From Acidovorax sp. HDW3 (GTDB lineage: Bacteria; Pseudomonadota; Gammaproteobacteria; Burkholderiales; Burkholderiaceae_C): a stretch of DNA of 64,000 nt. This document shows, in pieces, positions 37,593 to 47,100 of the stretch. The notes beneath the pieces are model-generated. The model was given only the letters and a program-made list of their open reading frames with translations. It was not told the origin of the DNA and ran no database searches. Each line of letters starts with the position of its first letter. Position 1 is the stretch's first letter. The stretch is from positions 850,001 to 914,000 of the forward strand of contig NZ_CP049885.1 in assembly GCF_011303755.1 (NCBI RefSeq), given 5' to 3'. The translations under genes and the position numbers were made by a program.

Positions 37593-40500
37593 CAGGGGTT
37601 CATTGTTTTGATAGCTGCTGGCGCTTGCTGGATAAGCGTTTGGGGCGATTTTTGGCATTAATTCCTCGAGCCCATCGAGCAGCGCCAGCGGCGCGGCCTC
37701 GGTGTGCAGGCTAGCGGCGGGGCCGTCCAGGCCGCGCACGAAGTAGTACAGCGCGCCGCCCAGCTGCGCTGCCGGGTCGTAGGCCGCGCCCAGACGCTGG
37801 CGCAGCAGGCGGTGCAGGGCCAGCAGGTACAGCAGTGCCTGCACGTCGTAGCGGTGCGCGAGCATGGCGGTTTGCAAGGCCGGGCGGTCGTAGCTGGCGG
37901 CGTTTGGCCCCAGGCGGTTGGTTTTGTAGTCCAGCACCCAGTAGCGCCCAGCGTGGGCAAAAACCAGGTCGGCAAAGCCCATCAACATGCCGTGCAGGCT
38001 GCGCTCGGGCAGCGGCGGGCGTGGCTGGCCGGGGAGGATGTGGCGGCGACACAGAGCGTCGATGGCGGCGGCGGGTAGCTCATCCACCGGCAGCCAGAAT
38101 TCCATTTCGGCCAGGCGCTGGTGGCCGGGCGCCTCCTGCAGCTGCGCCAGGCTGGCGCCCAGCGGCGCCAGCGGGTGCTGCACGGCGGCGGCCAGCCAGG
38201 CGTGCAGGTCGGCGGCCTGGGCCTCGCTGTAGCCGGCGCGCTGGCAGCGGCGCTGCAGTTGCGCAGCCTGCGCGGGGCCCAGGGCAAAGCCTTCGTCGCT
38301 GAGCCATTGCAGCTGGTCGTGGATGAAGTTGCCCACCAGCGGCCCGGCGGGAAAGCGCTGCCAGGGCTGGGCGCCGGCGGTGGCGGCGGGGGCTGCCTCC
38401 GGCTCGTCGTCCGCCGGGCGCAGGGGGGCCGTGGGCAGGGGGGCGGGGAGCAGGTCGGGCGCGGCCTGCGGTGGCGCGCTGGCGTGGCCGCTGGCGATGT
38501 CGCGCACCAGGGCCGAGAAGCTGGCGATGCCCCAGCGCCGGTCGAAGTCGGCCGCGTAGGCGGGGGCGGGCTGCAGCGGCGCGGCGGCGCCCGTGGGCGG
38601 CAGGCGGGTGGTGGGCACTTCGGGCGGCACGGGCGCGCAGTGGGTGTGGGGCGCGGCGGCGCAAAAAATTTGCAGCTGCTGCAGCCAGTCCGCCTGGCTG
38701 CGCGCTGCGTCGCCCGCCAGCAGGTAGCCGCTGGCGCTGCGTTCGTTCACGCAGGCTTTGCTGGTGCCCCGGCGCAGCGGCCCCCAGCCCAGCCACAGCG
38801 CGTGGCGCGCGCGGGTGAGGGCGACGTAAAGCAGGCGCAGGTCTTCGCGCAGGCGTTCGTCGTCGGCCAGCTGCAGTTCTTCGTCGGTGTAGGTCAGGTG
38901 CAATGCGTGGCCGCCGCCGGGTTGCGGCAGGCGCAGTAGTGCGGTGTTGCGCTTTTCCTTGGGCTGGTAGCTGCTGGCAAAGGGGATGCACACCAGCGGG
39001 TATTCCAGCCCCTTGCTTTTGTGGATGGTGACGACTTTGACCAGGTCGGCGTCGCTTTCCAGGCGCAGGGTTTGTTCGTCGCCCTCGCCGCCGGGGGCGC
39101 TGATGTGCTCGGCCAGCCAGCGGATCAGCGCGTGCTCGCCTTCGAGCTCGGCGCTGGCGCTCTGCAGCAGCTCGGCCAGGTGCAGCACGTTGGTCAGGCG
39201 GCGCTCGCCGTTGCCGTCCTCGTTTTGCAGCCAGCGCGCGGGCAGGCCAAAGCGGTGCAGGATTTGGCGCACCAGGGCCAGCACGCCCTGGCGCTGCCAG
39301 ACACCGTGCAGCTGGCGCAGCTGTTCGCTGGCGGCGTCGAGCAGGGCGTCGTCGTGCGCCAGGGGTTCGAGCTCTGGCAGCGTCAGGCCCATGAGGCGGG
39401 TGGCGAGTGCGGCGCGCAAGCTGCGCAGATCGAGCGGCGCGGCCACGGCGCGCAGCCACAGCAGCAGGTCTTGCGCTTCGTCGCTGGCCAGCACCGATTC
39501 GCGATCGGACAGGTACACCGAGGCCACGCCCCGGCGCTGCAGCGCGCCGCGCACGGCGTCGGCCTCTTTTTTCTTGCGCACCAGGATGGCGATGTCGCTG
39601 GCTTTGAGGCGGGTAAAGCCTTTTTCCGGGTGCGCAAAACCGGCGCTGGGCTCAGCGAGCCACTGCACGATCTGCTCGGCGCAGCATTGCGCCAGGTGTT
39701 GCTGCAGGTCGTCGTTTTTCATGGGCTCGCCATCGGCGGCCCGGTGCCAGGCCAGGTGCAGCGCGGGTTGATCTTCGCCCTGGATGACGAAGCGCTCGGC
39801 GCGGCCTTGGGCGGCGACGGCCTCAAACGGCAGGGGGTTGTCGGCCACGCCGTCCTGCCATTGCCGAAACTGAAAGGCGCCGCTGCCCGGGCGCTGCTCG
39901 GCGTGGGTGAACCAGTGGTTGACGGCAGCGACCAGCGCCTTTGTCGAGCGGTAGTTGGTGCCCAGCACGTAATGGCGCCCGGCGGTGGCCCCGCGCGCCT
40001 GCAGGTAGCTGTAGATGTCGGCGCCGCGAAAGCCGTAGATGGATTGCTTGGGGTCGCCAATCAAGAGCAGGGCGCTGGCGGCGTCGTTGCTGGCGGTGCG
40101 GTAGATGTGGTCGAACAGCTGGTACTGCACGGGCGAGGTGTCCTGGAACTCATCGACCAGCGCCACCGGGTACTGCGCCAGGATGGCCGCGCGCAGCGCT
40201 GCGCCGCGCGCTCCGGTCAGCGCCGCGTTCAGGCGCGCGAGCATGTCGGCAAAGCCAAAGGTGCCCGCCTGCTGCTTGAGCCAGAGCAGGCGCTGTTGCA
40301 CGCGCACTGCTGCGTGCTGGCGCAGGGCCGGGCCGGTGGCGGGCACTTGCGCCAGGGCAGCGAGCAGGTCGGCCAGGGCTTGGGATGCCGGGTGCAGGGC
40401 GGTGGGTACGTCGCCGCTTCGGGCTTCATCGAGGCCCGAGGGGGTGAGGCGGGTGGCGCCAGTGGCCATTTTTTCGGCCAGATCAGCGTGGGGGGCGGCG

Positions 40501-41348
40501 GCCCAGTCGCGCAGCGCCTGAAACCAGGGCTTGTAATAGCGCGCCTGGAGTTTTTTGCCGTTCCAGGCGGATTTGTTGTGGGCCAGTTCGCCGTCAAGCC
40601 AGTCCTCGAACTGCTGCGTGCGCTGCGCCCAACCCGCCGCCAACGCGGCCAGCTGCGCGCTGCGCTCGGTTTCAATCTGGGTAATCAGCGCCCCGGCATC
40701 GCCCGTGCCCAGGGCCGATTCCAGCGGCTCTTTCACCAGCTCTTGCATGTCGGCGGCCAGGTCGTCCACCGTGGGCCATTGCGCCAGCACGGCGTCGAGC
40801 TCTGCGCCCTGCAGCGGATAGACCTGCTGGCGCCAGTAGTCCTGCGCGGCCTGGGTGCGGCGCTCGTCCTCGTCGGCCTCCAGGGTTTCGTCAAACAGGC
40901 TGCCGCTGTCAAATGCGTGCTCGCGCAACATGCGCTGGCACCAGGCGTCGATGGTGTGGATGGCCGCCTCGTCCATGCCCTCGGCGGCCAGCTGCAGGCG
41001 CCAGGCGGCGGCCTCGCGTGCGGCACTGTCGGCGTAGCCGGCCAGCAGACCTTGCAGAAAGCCGTCGCTGGCGGGCACGGCCTCCTGGCCGCGAAAGCAG
41101 GCGGCGGCCTGCACCAGCCGGGCACGGATGCGGTCAGACAGTTCGCGCGTGGCGGCGCGGGTGAAGGTCATCACCAGGATGTCGGGCGGCAGCAGCGGGC
41201 GGGCAAAGCCGCTTTCTCCGCCATGGCCGAGCACCAGGCGCAGGTAGAGCGCGGCAATGGTCCAGGTCTTGCCCGTGCCGGCGCTCGCTTCGATCAGGCG
41301 GCTGCCGTGCAGGGGGAAGGTGAGGGGGGCGAGGGGGTGGCTGGGCAT
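37584..41348 (-). CDS. recB: RecBCD nuclease-helicase subunit RecB
   Basis: A 1,254-residue SF1A helicase with a C-terminal nuclease, which processes double-strand breaks and degrades foreign linear DNA. The N-terminal Walker A is IEASAGTGKTWTIAALYLRL; helicase motifs include VDEFQDTSPVQYQLF, LLIGDPKQSIYGFRGADIYSY and VVTIHKSKGLEYPLV. The nuclease domain has LDYKTNRLG near the end, matching the DYK metal-binding motif. The last ~20 residues (PKIAPNAYPASASSYQNNEPLVS) are encoded by a dispersed repeat copy followed by the end of a MITE-like element, so the native C-terminus has been replaced. Confidence 0.95.
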   Translation of the reverse strand: MPSHPLAPLTFPLHGSRLIEASAGTGKTWTIAALYLRLVLGHGGESGFARPLLPPDILVMTFTRAATRELSDRIRARLVQAAACFRGQEAVPASDGFLQGLLAGYADSAAREAAAWRLQLAAEGMDEAAIHTIDAWCQRMLREHAFDSGSLFDETLEADEDERRTQAAQDYWRQQVYPLQGAELDAVLAQWPTVDDLAADMQELVKEPLESALGTGDAGALITQIETERSAQLAALAAGWAQRTQQFEDWLDGELAHNKSAWNGKKLQARYYKPWFQALRDWAAAPHADLAEKMATGATRLTPSGLDEARSGDVPTALHPASQALADLLAALAQVPATGPALRQHAAVRVQQRLLWLKQQAGTFGFADMLARLNAALTGARGAALRAAILAQYPVALVDEFQDTSPVQYQLFDHIYRTASNDAASALLLIGDPKQSIYGFRGADIYSYLQARGATAGRHYVLGTNYRSTKALVAAVNHWFTHAEQRPGSGAFQFRQWQDGVADNPLPFEAVAAQGRAERFVIQGEDQPALHLAWHRAADGEPMKNDDLQQHLAQCCAEQIVQWLAEPSAGFAHPEKGFTRLKASDIAILVRKKKEADAVRGALQRRGVASVYLSDRESVLASDEAQDLLLWLRAVAAPLDLRSLRAALATRLMGLTLPELEPLAHDDALLDAASEQLRQLHGVWQRQGVLALVRQILHRFGLPARWLQNEDGNGERRLTNVLHLAELLQSASAELEGEHALIRWLAEHISAPGGEGDEQTLRLESDADLVKVVTIHKSKGLEYPLVCIPFASSYQPKEKRNTALLRLPQPGGGHALHLTYTDEELQLADDERLREDLRLLYVALTRARHALWLGWGPLRRGTSKACVNERSASGYLLAGDAARSQADWLQQLQIFCAAAPHTHCAPVPPEVPTTRLPPTGAAAPLQPAPAYAADFDRRWGIASFSALVRDIASGHASAPPQAAPDLLPAPLPTAPLRPADDEPEAAPAATAGAQPWQRFPAGPLVGNFIHDQLQWLSDEGFALGPAQAAQLQRRCQRAGYSEAQAADLHAWLAAAVQHPLAPLGASLAQLQEAPGHQRLAEMEFWLPVDELPAAAIDALCRRHILPGQPRPPLPERSLHGMLMGFADLVFAHAGRYWVLDYKTNRLGPNAASYDRPALQTAMLAHRYDVQALLYLLALHRLLRQRLGAAYDPAAQLGGALYYFVRGLDGPAASLHTEAAPLALLDGLEELMPKIAPNAYPASASSYQNNEPLVS
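37604..37656. repeat. Dispersed Comamonadaceae-type repeat, copy 4 (in recB 3' end)
   Basis: TTTTGATAGCTGCTGGCGCT TGCTGGA TAAGCGTTTGGGGCGATTTT is the family element. It lies within the recB reading frame and encodes most of its last 20 residues. Confidence 0.8.
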
Positions 41349-41376
41349 GGTCAGTCCATATCAGGGGGTGTGGGCA

Positions 41377-42753
41377 CTACTGCCCGTGCACAGCCTTCCA
41401 GGCGTTGTACTCGCTCGGGCGCAGGCCGTAGCGCGCCAGCACGCCTTCGTGCAGGCGGCGCAGTTCCTGGATCAGCAGGGCTTGCACGTCGTGCTGCTCG
41501 GCGGCGGGTACCTGGGCGGCCACGGCTTTTTCGATGTAGGCCAGCGGGGCCTGCTGCGGCGTGGTGATGAGGCCGCGCAGGGTGGTTTTGATGAAGTCGC
41601 GCCAGGCCAGGCGCAGGGGGTCGGGCTCGGCCTGGTCTTGTTTGATGGCCAGGTATTCCTGCGTGGAGCGCTCGTAGGCCCACAGGTACAGGTCGCGCAG
41701 CAGCTCCACGCGCGCCATTTCGTACACGCCCAGGGTGGCGCGGCTGTAGGCGGCGGCGGGCACGTCGAGAAAAGTGAGCGGGCACAGGTTGGCACGAAAC
41801 AGCGGCAGATTGGCCGCCAGGCGGGCGGTGCGCTTGTTGCCGTCGGCAAAGGGCTGCAGATAGGGCAGGTGCACCAGCGCGAAGAACGATTGCTCGAACG
41901 GGTCGTGGATCTGGCTGGCCTTGGCGAGCAGGCGGTCGAGCGCATCGTCGATCTGCTGTGGGGTGGATAGGGGCCGGTACACGCTGTGGCTGATATCGAC
42001 CGCGTGCTGGCGCGTGCGCCCTTCGTCGGCGGGGTTGGGCAGCAGGTTTTCCGTCAGAGCGCTGTGCAGGTTGAGCAGGGTGTAGCGGTTGAAGGCGGCG
42101 CTGTCGATGTTGTCCACCAGCAGCTCGATGGCTGTTTTGTGGTTCAGGATCATCTGCGTCTCCAGCGCTGCCTTGCCCTGGGCGGCGCGGCCTTGCTCAA
42201 TGAGCGCGCGGGTGTCCAGGCGGGTGTAGGTGTTGCCTTCGAGGTGGCTCGACGCCCAGGACAGATCAATCAGCAGCCGCTGGAGGATGGCGCGGCTGTA
42301 CGTGCCCGCCGGAGCGCTGAGCGCGGCGGTGGCGCCCATCTTGTGCAGCTGGCGGCGCAGGGGCTCGGGCAGGTAGTGCGTTTCGTTGGGGCGGTAGGCG
42401 TCGAGAAAATCACGCTGGTAGCCCACGGGCCGGCGCGCCAGGGTGGGCTGGTCAATGTAGGCCAGGATGTCCTGGCTGTCCGCCGCTACGGCAATGAAGG
42501 CGGGGAAGGCGGGGAAGCCATCGCCGCTGCCGCCCACGCCCTCGGCCACCCTGTGGATGGTGGAAACCGCGCCAAAATAGCGCCGCGCCCGGCCCTCTCC
42601 GCGTGCGTGGATGTGGCCGCTGGCAATCCACTGGGCAATGTGGCGCTGCAAACTGCGCCGCGCCAGTTGCGGGTAGCTGCGTTGCAGTTCGGCCAGGGAA
42701 ACCCCCTCGGGGACGGATTCGATGCTCTGCAGGACTTGGTAGGGCGTGGACAT
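41377..42753 (-). CDS. Fic-domain protein with N-terminal winged helix and Gln in the catalytic motif
   Basis: A 458-residue Fic protein. Residues ~1-60 form a winged helix-turn-helix (ELQRSYPQLARRSLQRHIAQWIASGHI). The inhibitory-helix motif SSHLEG (168-173, S-x3-E-G) precedes the Fic core. The active-site loop is QPFADGNKRTAR at 300-311: canonical HPFxxGNGRxxR has His at the first position, here Gln300, so classical AMP transfer is doubtful. A related branch with QPF is known to me from databases, but its activity is not settled. The start at 42753 gives the family N-terminus; a longer frame to 42936 runs through operator-like DNA. It lies between recC and recB. Confidence 0.85.
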   Translation of the reverse strand: MSTPYQVLQSIESVPEGVSLAELQRSYPQLARRSLQRHIAQWIASGHIHARGEGRARRYFGAVSTIHRVAEGVGGSGDGFPAFPAFIAVAADSQDILAYIDQPTLARRPVGYQRDFLDAYRPNETHYLPEPLRRQLHKMGATAALSAPAGTYSRAILQRLLIDLSWASSHLEGNTYTRLDTRALIEQGRAAQGKAALETQMILNHKTAIELLVDNIDSAAFNRYTLLNLHSALTENLLPNPADEGRTRQHAVDISHSVYRPLSTPQQIDDALDRLLAKASQIHDPFEQSFFALVHLPYLQPFADGNKRTARLAANLPLFRANLCPLTFLDVPAAAYSRATLGVYEMARVELLRDLYLWAYERSTQEYLAIKQDQAEPDPLRLAWRDFIKTTLRGLITTPQQAPLAYIEKAVAAQVPAAEQHDVQALLIQELRRLHEGVLARYGLRPSEYNAWKAVHGQ

Positions 42754-42777
42754 GGGGTGTGGCGCGGTTGGAAGGCG

Positions 42778-42827
42778 TTTGGCGCTGTTTTGGTATTTTG
42801 GCGCAGTTTTTGGAACTGCGCCAAAAT
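42778..42827. promoter_or_regulatory. TTTGGCGC operator-like array upstream of fic
   Basis: A perfect 14-bp inverted repeat (42795-42808 ATTTTGGCGCAGTT with 42814-42827) around a 5-base centre, preceded by a further direct half-site TTTGGCGCTGTTTT at 42778-42791. It lies 25 bases before the fic start on the minus strand. Without a T-run it is more likely an operator, perhaps for the Fic protein's own winged helix, than a terminator. Confidence 0.6.
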
Positions 42828-42917
42828 TCCCCGTGTGATGACGCACCTTTTGTCCGCAGAGGCCCTTGTAGCCGATTCGGTTTGCGGCGCTCTGGTGCTG
42901 TGATGAATGGCGGTGGA

Positions 42918-42953
42918 GTGTCGATGGGATCGACACATCTGGAAAATGTGTCG
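42918..42953. promoter_or_regulatory. Three GTGTCGA half-sites between the two fic genes
   Basis: GTGTCGA (42918-42924), TCGACACAT (42930-42938) and ATGTGTCG (42946-42953) make two overlapping palindromes that share the central half-site. Spacers are 5 and 7 bases. Such clustered inverted half-sites are typical of operators for small DNA-binding regulators; both neighbouring Fic proteins carry winged-helix domains. This lies in the 254-base gap between the fic genes. Confidence 0.6.
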
Positions 42954-43007
42954 AAAAAATTTCTAAAAATCGACGTATTTTGGCTACTGGTCGATCTGCT
43001 GTACATG

Positions 43008-44084
43008 TCAGCGCACCAACTCGGCAAACAGTGCGTCGTTGATGTAATACATCTCGCGCCCTATTTTGCGGGGGCTTAGCACCCCCAGGCCGGCGAGAGC
43101 CTGCAGGTAGGCGGATGCCGTCTGGCGCTTGGCCAATCCAGCGTCTACCAAGAACTGAATCTTGGTGTACGGGTGGCGAAAGATCACCTCGATCAAATCC
43201 TTGCTATAGATGCCTGGGGCATCGCGCTGCACCCGCGCTCGCACTTCTTCCATTAGTTGCCGGATGCGCGTGACCTGTTCGAACGTCTGCTGGGCAGTAC
43301 TCGTCACTCCGCGCAGCATGTACAGCAGCCAAGGCTCCCAGGCCTGCTGTTCGGTGACGGCGCGCAACCCGGCGTAGTACGCCGTCTTGTTGGCCATGAT
43401 GTAGCGGGACAAGAACAGCACCGGGATGTCCAGCAACCCCGCCTGCACCAGATACAGCAGGTTCAGAATGCGCCCGGTGCGCCCGTTGCCATCATCAAAC
43501 GGGTGAATGGCCTCGAATTGGTAGTGCTGCACTGCCATCTTCACCAACGGGTCGAGTCCATCATCGGCATGGATGAACTGCTCCAGGTTGGTCAGCTTGT
43601 CGCGCAGCAGCGCTTCGCCCACTGGAGGGGTGTACACCACCTCGCCTGCTGCATCCTTGAGTGCCGTTCCCACAGTGCGTCGCACACCAATGCCTTGCTG
43701 CTTGATGATGCGCACCATGTCCACAAACAGATTGGTGGTCAGCGGGCGCTCTTTCAAAGCGTCAAAACCAAATTTCAAAGCCTCCCGGTAGCGCAGCACT
43801 TCTTTGGTATGTGCGTCGGTTGTTCCGTCGGCGTGTGCGTCGGCGCGGTACAGCTCGTCGTTGGTGGTGACGATGTTTTCGATCTCGGACGACAACCGCG
43901 CTTCCTGCAGCACGATGCTGTTGATTAGCACCCCCTGGTTAGGAATTTGCGCCGCCAGCCCGCGCAGGTTGGCCAACATGCGGTTGGCTTCAATGGCTTG
44001 CTTCAATACTGCCTTGGTTTCCAGCTCCACGGCTGGCGGTAGCAGGGGAAGGTCGTTATAGGGTTGCAGGCGATCAAAGGACAT
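43008..44084 (-). CDS. Fic-family AMP-transferase with C-terminal winged helix
   Basis: A 358-residue class II Fic protein of the SoFic type. The inhibitory motif SSEIEN is at 65-70 (S-x3-E-N), and the complete active-site loop HPFDDGNGRTGR is at 194-205 with catalytic His194, so it should transfer AMP to a protein hydroxyl group. The C-terminal ~70 residues (YSKDLIEVIFRHPYTKIQFLVDAGLAKRQTASAYLQAL) form a winged helix likely to bind DNA. The start at 44084 is chosen because AGGAG precedes it; an ATG at 44096 overlaps that ribosome site. It sits downstream of recC on the same strand, with an intact catalytic site unlike its neighbour. Confidence 0.9.
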   Translation of the reverse strand: MSFDRLQPYNDLPLLPPAVELETKAVLKQAIEANRMLANLRGLAAQIPNQGVLINSIVLQEARLSSEIENIVTTNDELYRADAHADGTTDAHTKEVLRYREALKFGFDALKERPLTTNLFVDMVRIIKQQGIGVRRTVGTALKDAAGEVVYTPPVGEALLRDKLTNLEQFIHADDGLDPLVKMAVQHYQFEAIHPFDDGNGRTGRILNLLYLVQAGLLDIPVLFLSRYIMANKTAYYAGLRAVTEQQAWEPWLLYMLRGVTSTAQQTFEQVTRIRQLMEEVRARVQRDAPGIYSKDLIEVIFRHPYTKIQFLVDAGLAKRQTASAYLQALAGLGVLSPRKIGREMYYINDALFAELVR

Positions 44085-44158
44085 GGGGCTCCTCATCGTT
44101 CAGCGTGGTGATGTGTGGCAAAAAAATCACGGGGACTGTACCCAGTAGGCAGTAGGTT

Positions 44159-47100
44159 TTATGGCGCATCAGGCACCAGCTTTTGCACCTCCACACAGTC
44201 CCCGCACCACTGCAGCAACCCCCGCAGCGCCTGGGGCGCCAGCGCCTCGAACTGCCCGTCTTCAATGAGCGCAGCAAAGTCGGGGTACAGGCGCTGCCAG
44301 TAGGCGTCGATCTCGGGCGGGGGCTTGTCGTCAAAGCCGCCCTTGTAGGCGGTGTGGGCCGCGCCCAGGTCTTTGCCCAGCAGGGCGAGCGCGGTTTTGA
44401 AGGGCAGGGGCAGGGGCTTGTCCTGGCCTTGCTGCCACAGGGCGAGCAGGGTATCGAGCTGGTTGCGGGCGGCCTCTGGCTCCATGGGCCGGATGTGCAG
44501 GTGGTGCCCCAGGCCGATGAGGATGCCGGCCACTGGTTGGCCGCAGGCGGCGGCGACGATGCTTTGCAGGTAGTGGGGCAGGAGCTTGTCCGGGCGTGGG
44601 TGGCTGCCGTTTTTGTCGTCGGTGGCAAGGTGGCGCGGGTCCAGGGCGATCCAGGTGGGCAGGACGCTGGCGGTGCCGGGCAGCCACAGCGGCGGCAGCC
44701 AGTCTTGCAGACTGACCTCGTCCGCCTGGTAGGCCAGTGGCAGGGCCGGGGCGCTGTGCGGGTGGTTTTGGCGCAGCTGCGCCCAGTGCTGCAGGCCGGG
44801 CAGCAGTTGGTCGTGCAGGCCCTGCACGGCGCGCTGGCCCAGGCCGGCCAGGGGCAGGCGGCCGCTGCGCTGCAGGCGGGCCAGTTGCGCCGTGAGCATG
44901 GGGGCGATGTCCGTGCTTTGTTGCAGCCATTGGCCCATGACCTGCTGTTGCAGCTCCTGCAGCAGCTGAAAGTTTTCCAGCCCGTCGAGGGCAAAGGGCT
45001 CCTCGTCGGCCAGGGCTTCGTCGGCGGCGTCGAAGAACACCTGCAGGCGCTGCTGGAACCAGGCGCGCGCTGGGTGGCGCAGCCAGCTTTGCAGCTGGCG
45101 CAGGGTGAGGGGGGTGTTTTCTTGGGATGAAATCGGCCTCTCGCGCTTGTCTGACAAGCGCAACCAGCTATCAATTTGATAGTTATCGGCGCTGCTGCCA
45201 TGCACCGCGCGCCATTCCTGGGCGTGGGTGGCAAGGCCCGTGCCGGCCTCGAAGTAGGCGCGGCTGAAGGGTTGCAGCGGGTGGCTGGTGCTGCGCTCGG
45301 CCAGCAGCGCATCGCTCTTGGCGCCTTCGCCGCGCCAGCCGGCGGCGAGGTAGTCGCGCAGCTGGGCGACGAGCACCGAGGGCGGCTGCGCGCTGTTGTC
45401 GCGCTGGTTCTGGCCGTTGTGGCTCACGTAGAGCTGGCGGCGGGCGGCGAGCAGGGCGTCGAGCATGAGCTGGCGGTCGTCGTCGCGCCGGGCGCGGTCG
45501 CCGGGGCGGTATTGGCCGCTTTGCTGCATCAGGTCAAAGTCGCTCTTTGGGGCGCGGCGCGGGTAGTCGCCCTCGTTCATGCCCAGGAGGCACACCACCT
45601 CGAACGGGATGGCGCGCATGGGCATGAGGGTGCAGAACGTGACGCCGCCGGCGCGAAAGCGCTGCTCCAGCGTGGGCGCATCGAGCGCCGCCAGCCAGGC
45701 CGATTGCGCCACCGCCAGGGGGATGGGCTGGTCAAACCCGGCCTGCTCGCAGTCGTGCAGCCAGCCGTCGAGCGCTGCGTGCAGCTGGGCGAGGATGGCG
45801 TGCTCGGCGTCCGTCTGCGCGGCAAACAGCGCTTGCAGCAGCGCGCGCAGGCGCTCGGCCCACTCAAGCGGCGTGGCCGCTTGCTGGCATTGCTGCCACC
45901 AGTCTTGCAGCACCTGCAGCACGGTGGCCAGGGCCCCGGCCAGCTCGGCGGAGAGGCCGCCGACTTCGTCATACGGCTCCACGCCCGCCCAGGCCGGGCC
46001 GGCGCCGCTGGCGTAGCCCAGCAACATGCGCCGCAGGCCAAACCAGGCGCTGTTGTCCTCGCCGCAGGCGGCCAGGTCGAGGCTGGCGCGGTGCTCGCCG
46101 TGCAGGCCCCAGCGTATGCCCGCGCCCTGCATCCAGGCGATGAGCTGGGGCAGGGCGTCTGCCGCCAGCCCCAGGCGCTGGGCCACGGCGCCCACTTGCA
46201 GCAGGTCGCACAGCTGCGACAGGTGCAGGCGCTGGCGCGGCAGGGGCAGGAGCCACTGCAGCGCGGCCACCAGCGGGCTGGCCTGGCGCGCGCTCAGGTC
46301 GGCAATGTCGAACGGAATGTGGCGCGCATCGTGGCGCGGGTATTGGCCAAACACGGCGCGAATCGCCGGGGCGGCGTCCTGCACCTGCGGCAGCATGACG
46401 ACGATGTCGCGCGGCTGCAGCGCAGCCTGCCCGGGTGCGGGCGGTGCGGCGAGCAGATCGAGCAAATGGTCGTGCAGCACTTCGAGCTCGCGCACCAGGC
46501 TGTGCGCGCTGGCAAAGACGATGGAGCGGTCGCTGGCGGCAACATGCTGCGCGGGCAGGCGCTGGCGTGGGTGCTCATTCAAGGGAAGCAGGTCGCGGAT
46601 GCTGCGCTGCACTTGTTCGAGCAGGCTGCCCTCATGCGCCGGGGCGTCGTCGTAGAGATCGACGCGGGGCAGGTCGAGCTGCTCGGCCATCTGCAGCGTG
46701 GTGTCGAAGGCGTCGAGCTGGCGCAGGCTGTCGCGCGCTTGCCGCCCCCAGGCCGCCAGCAGCGGGTGGGCGTGGGCGTGCATGGCTGCCAGCGGCACGG
46801 CGGCCAGGTCGCGCCCGGCGCGCAGCGGGTGGCGCCGCTGCGCCTGGCGCAGCAGCTCGCGCCCGTCAATCGCGTCGGCCCAGTGGTAGCGGCAGGGGTT
46901 GGGCATGGCCAGCAGCACCTGGCTGTGCTGCGCCAGCGCGGCCAGCAGTTGCAGCAGCGACAGCGGCAGGTGCGTGAGGCCAAACACCACCACGCGCCGC
47001 GCCAGCGGCTGCGCGGGGCTCTGGCCGCTTTGCAGGTGCGCGAGCACGCGCGCGAGCACCGCGCCGCGCGCGCCGGCCAGCTCCTCGGGCGTGAGGCTCT

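Noticed and set aside
42795-42827. The 14-bp inverted repeat as a terminator for the upstream fic gene
   Set aside because: No T-run follows on either strand, it is about 180 bases from that gene's stop, and a third half-site lies next to it, which fits an operator better.
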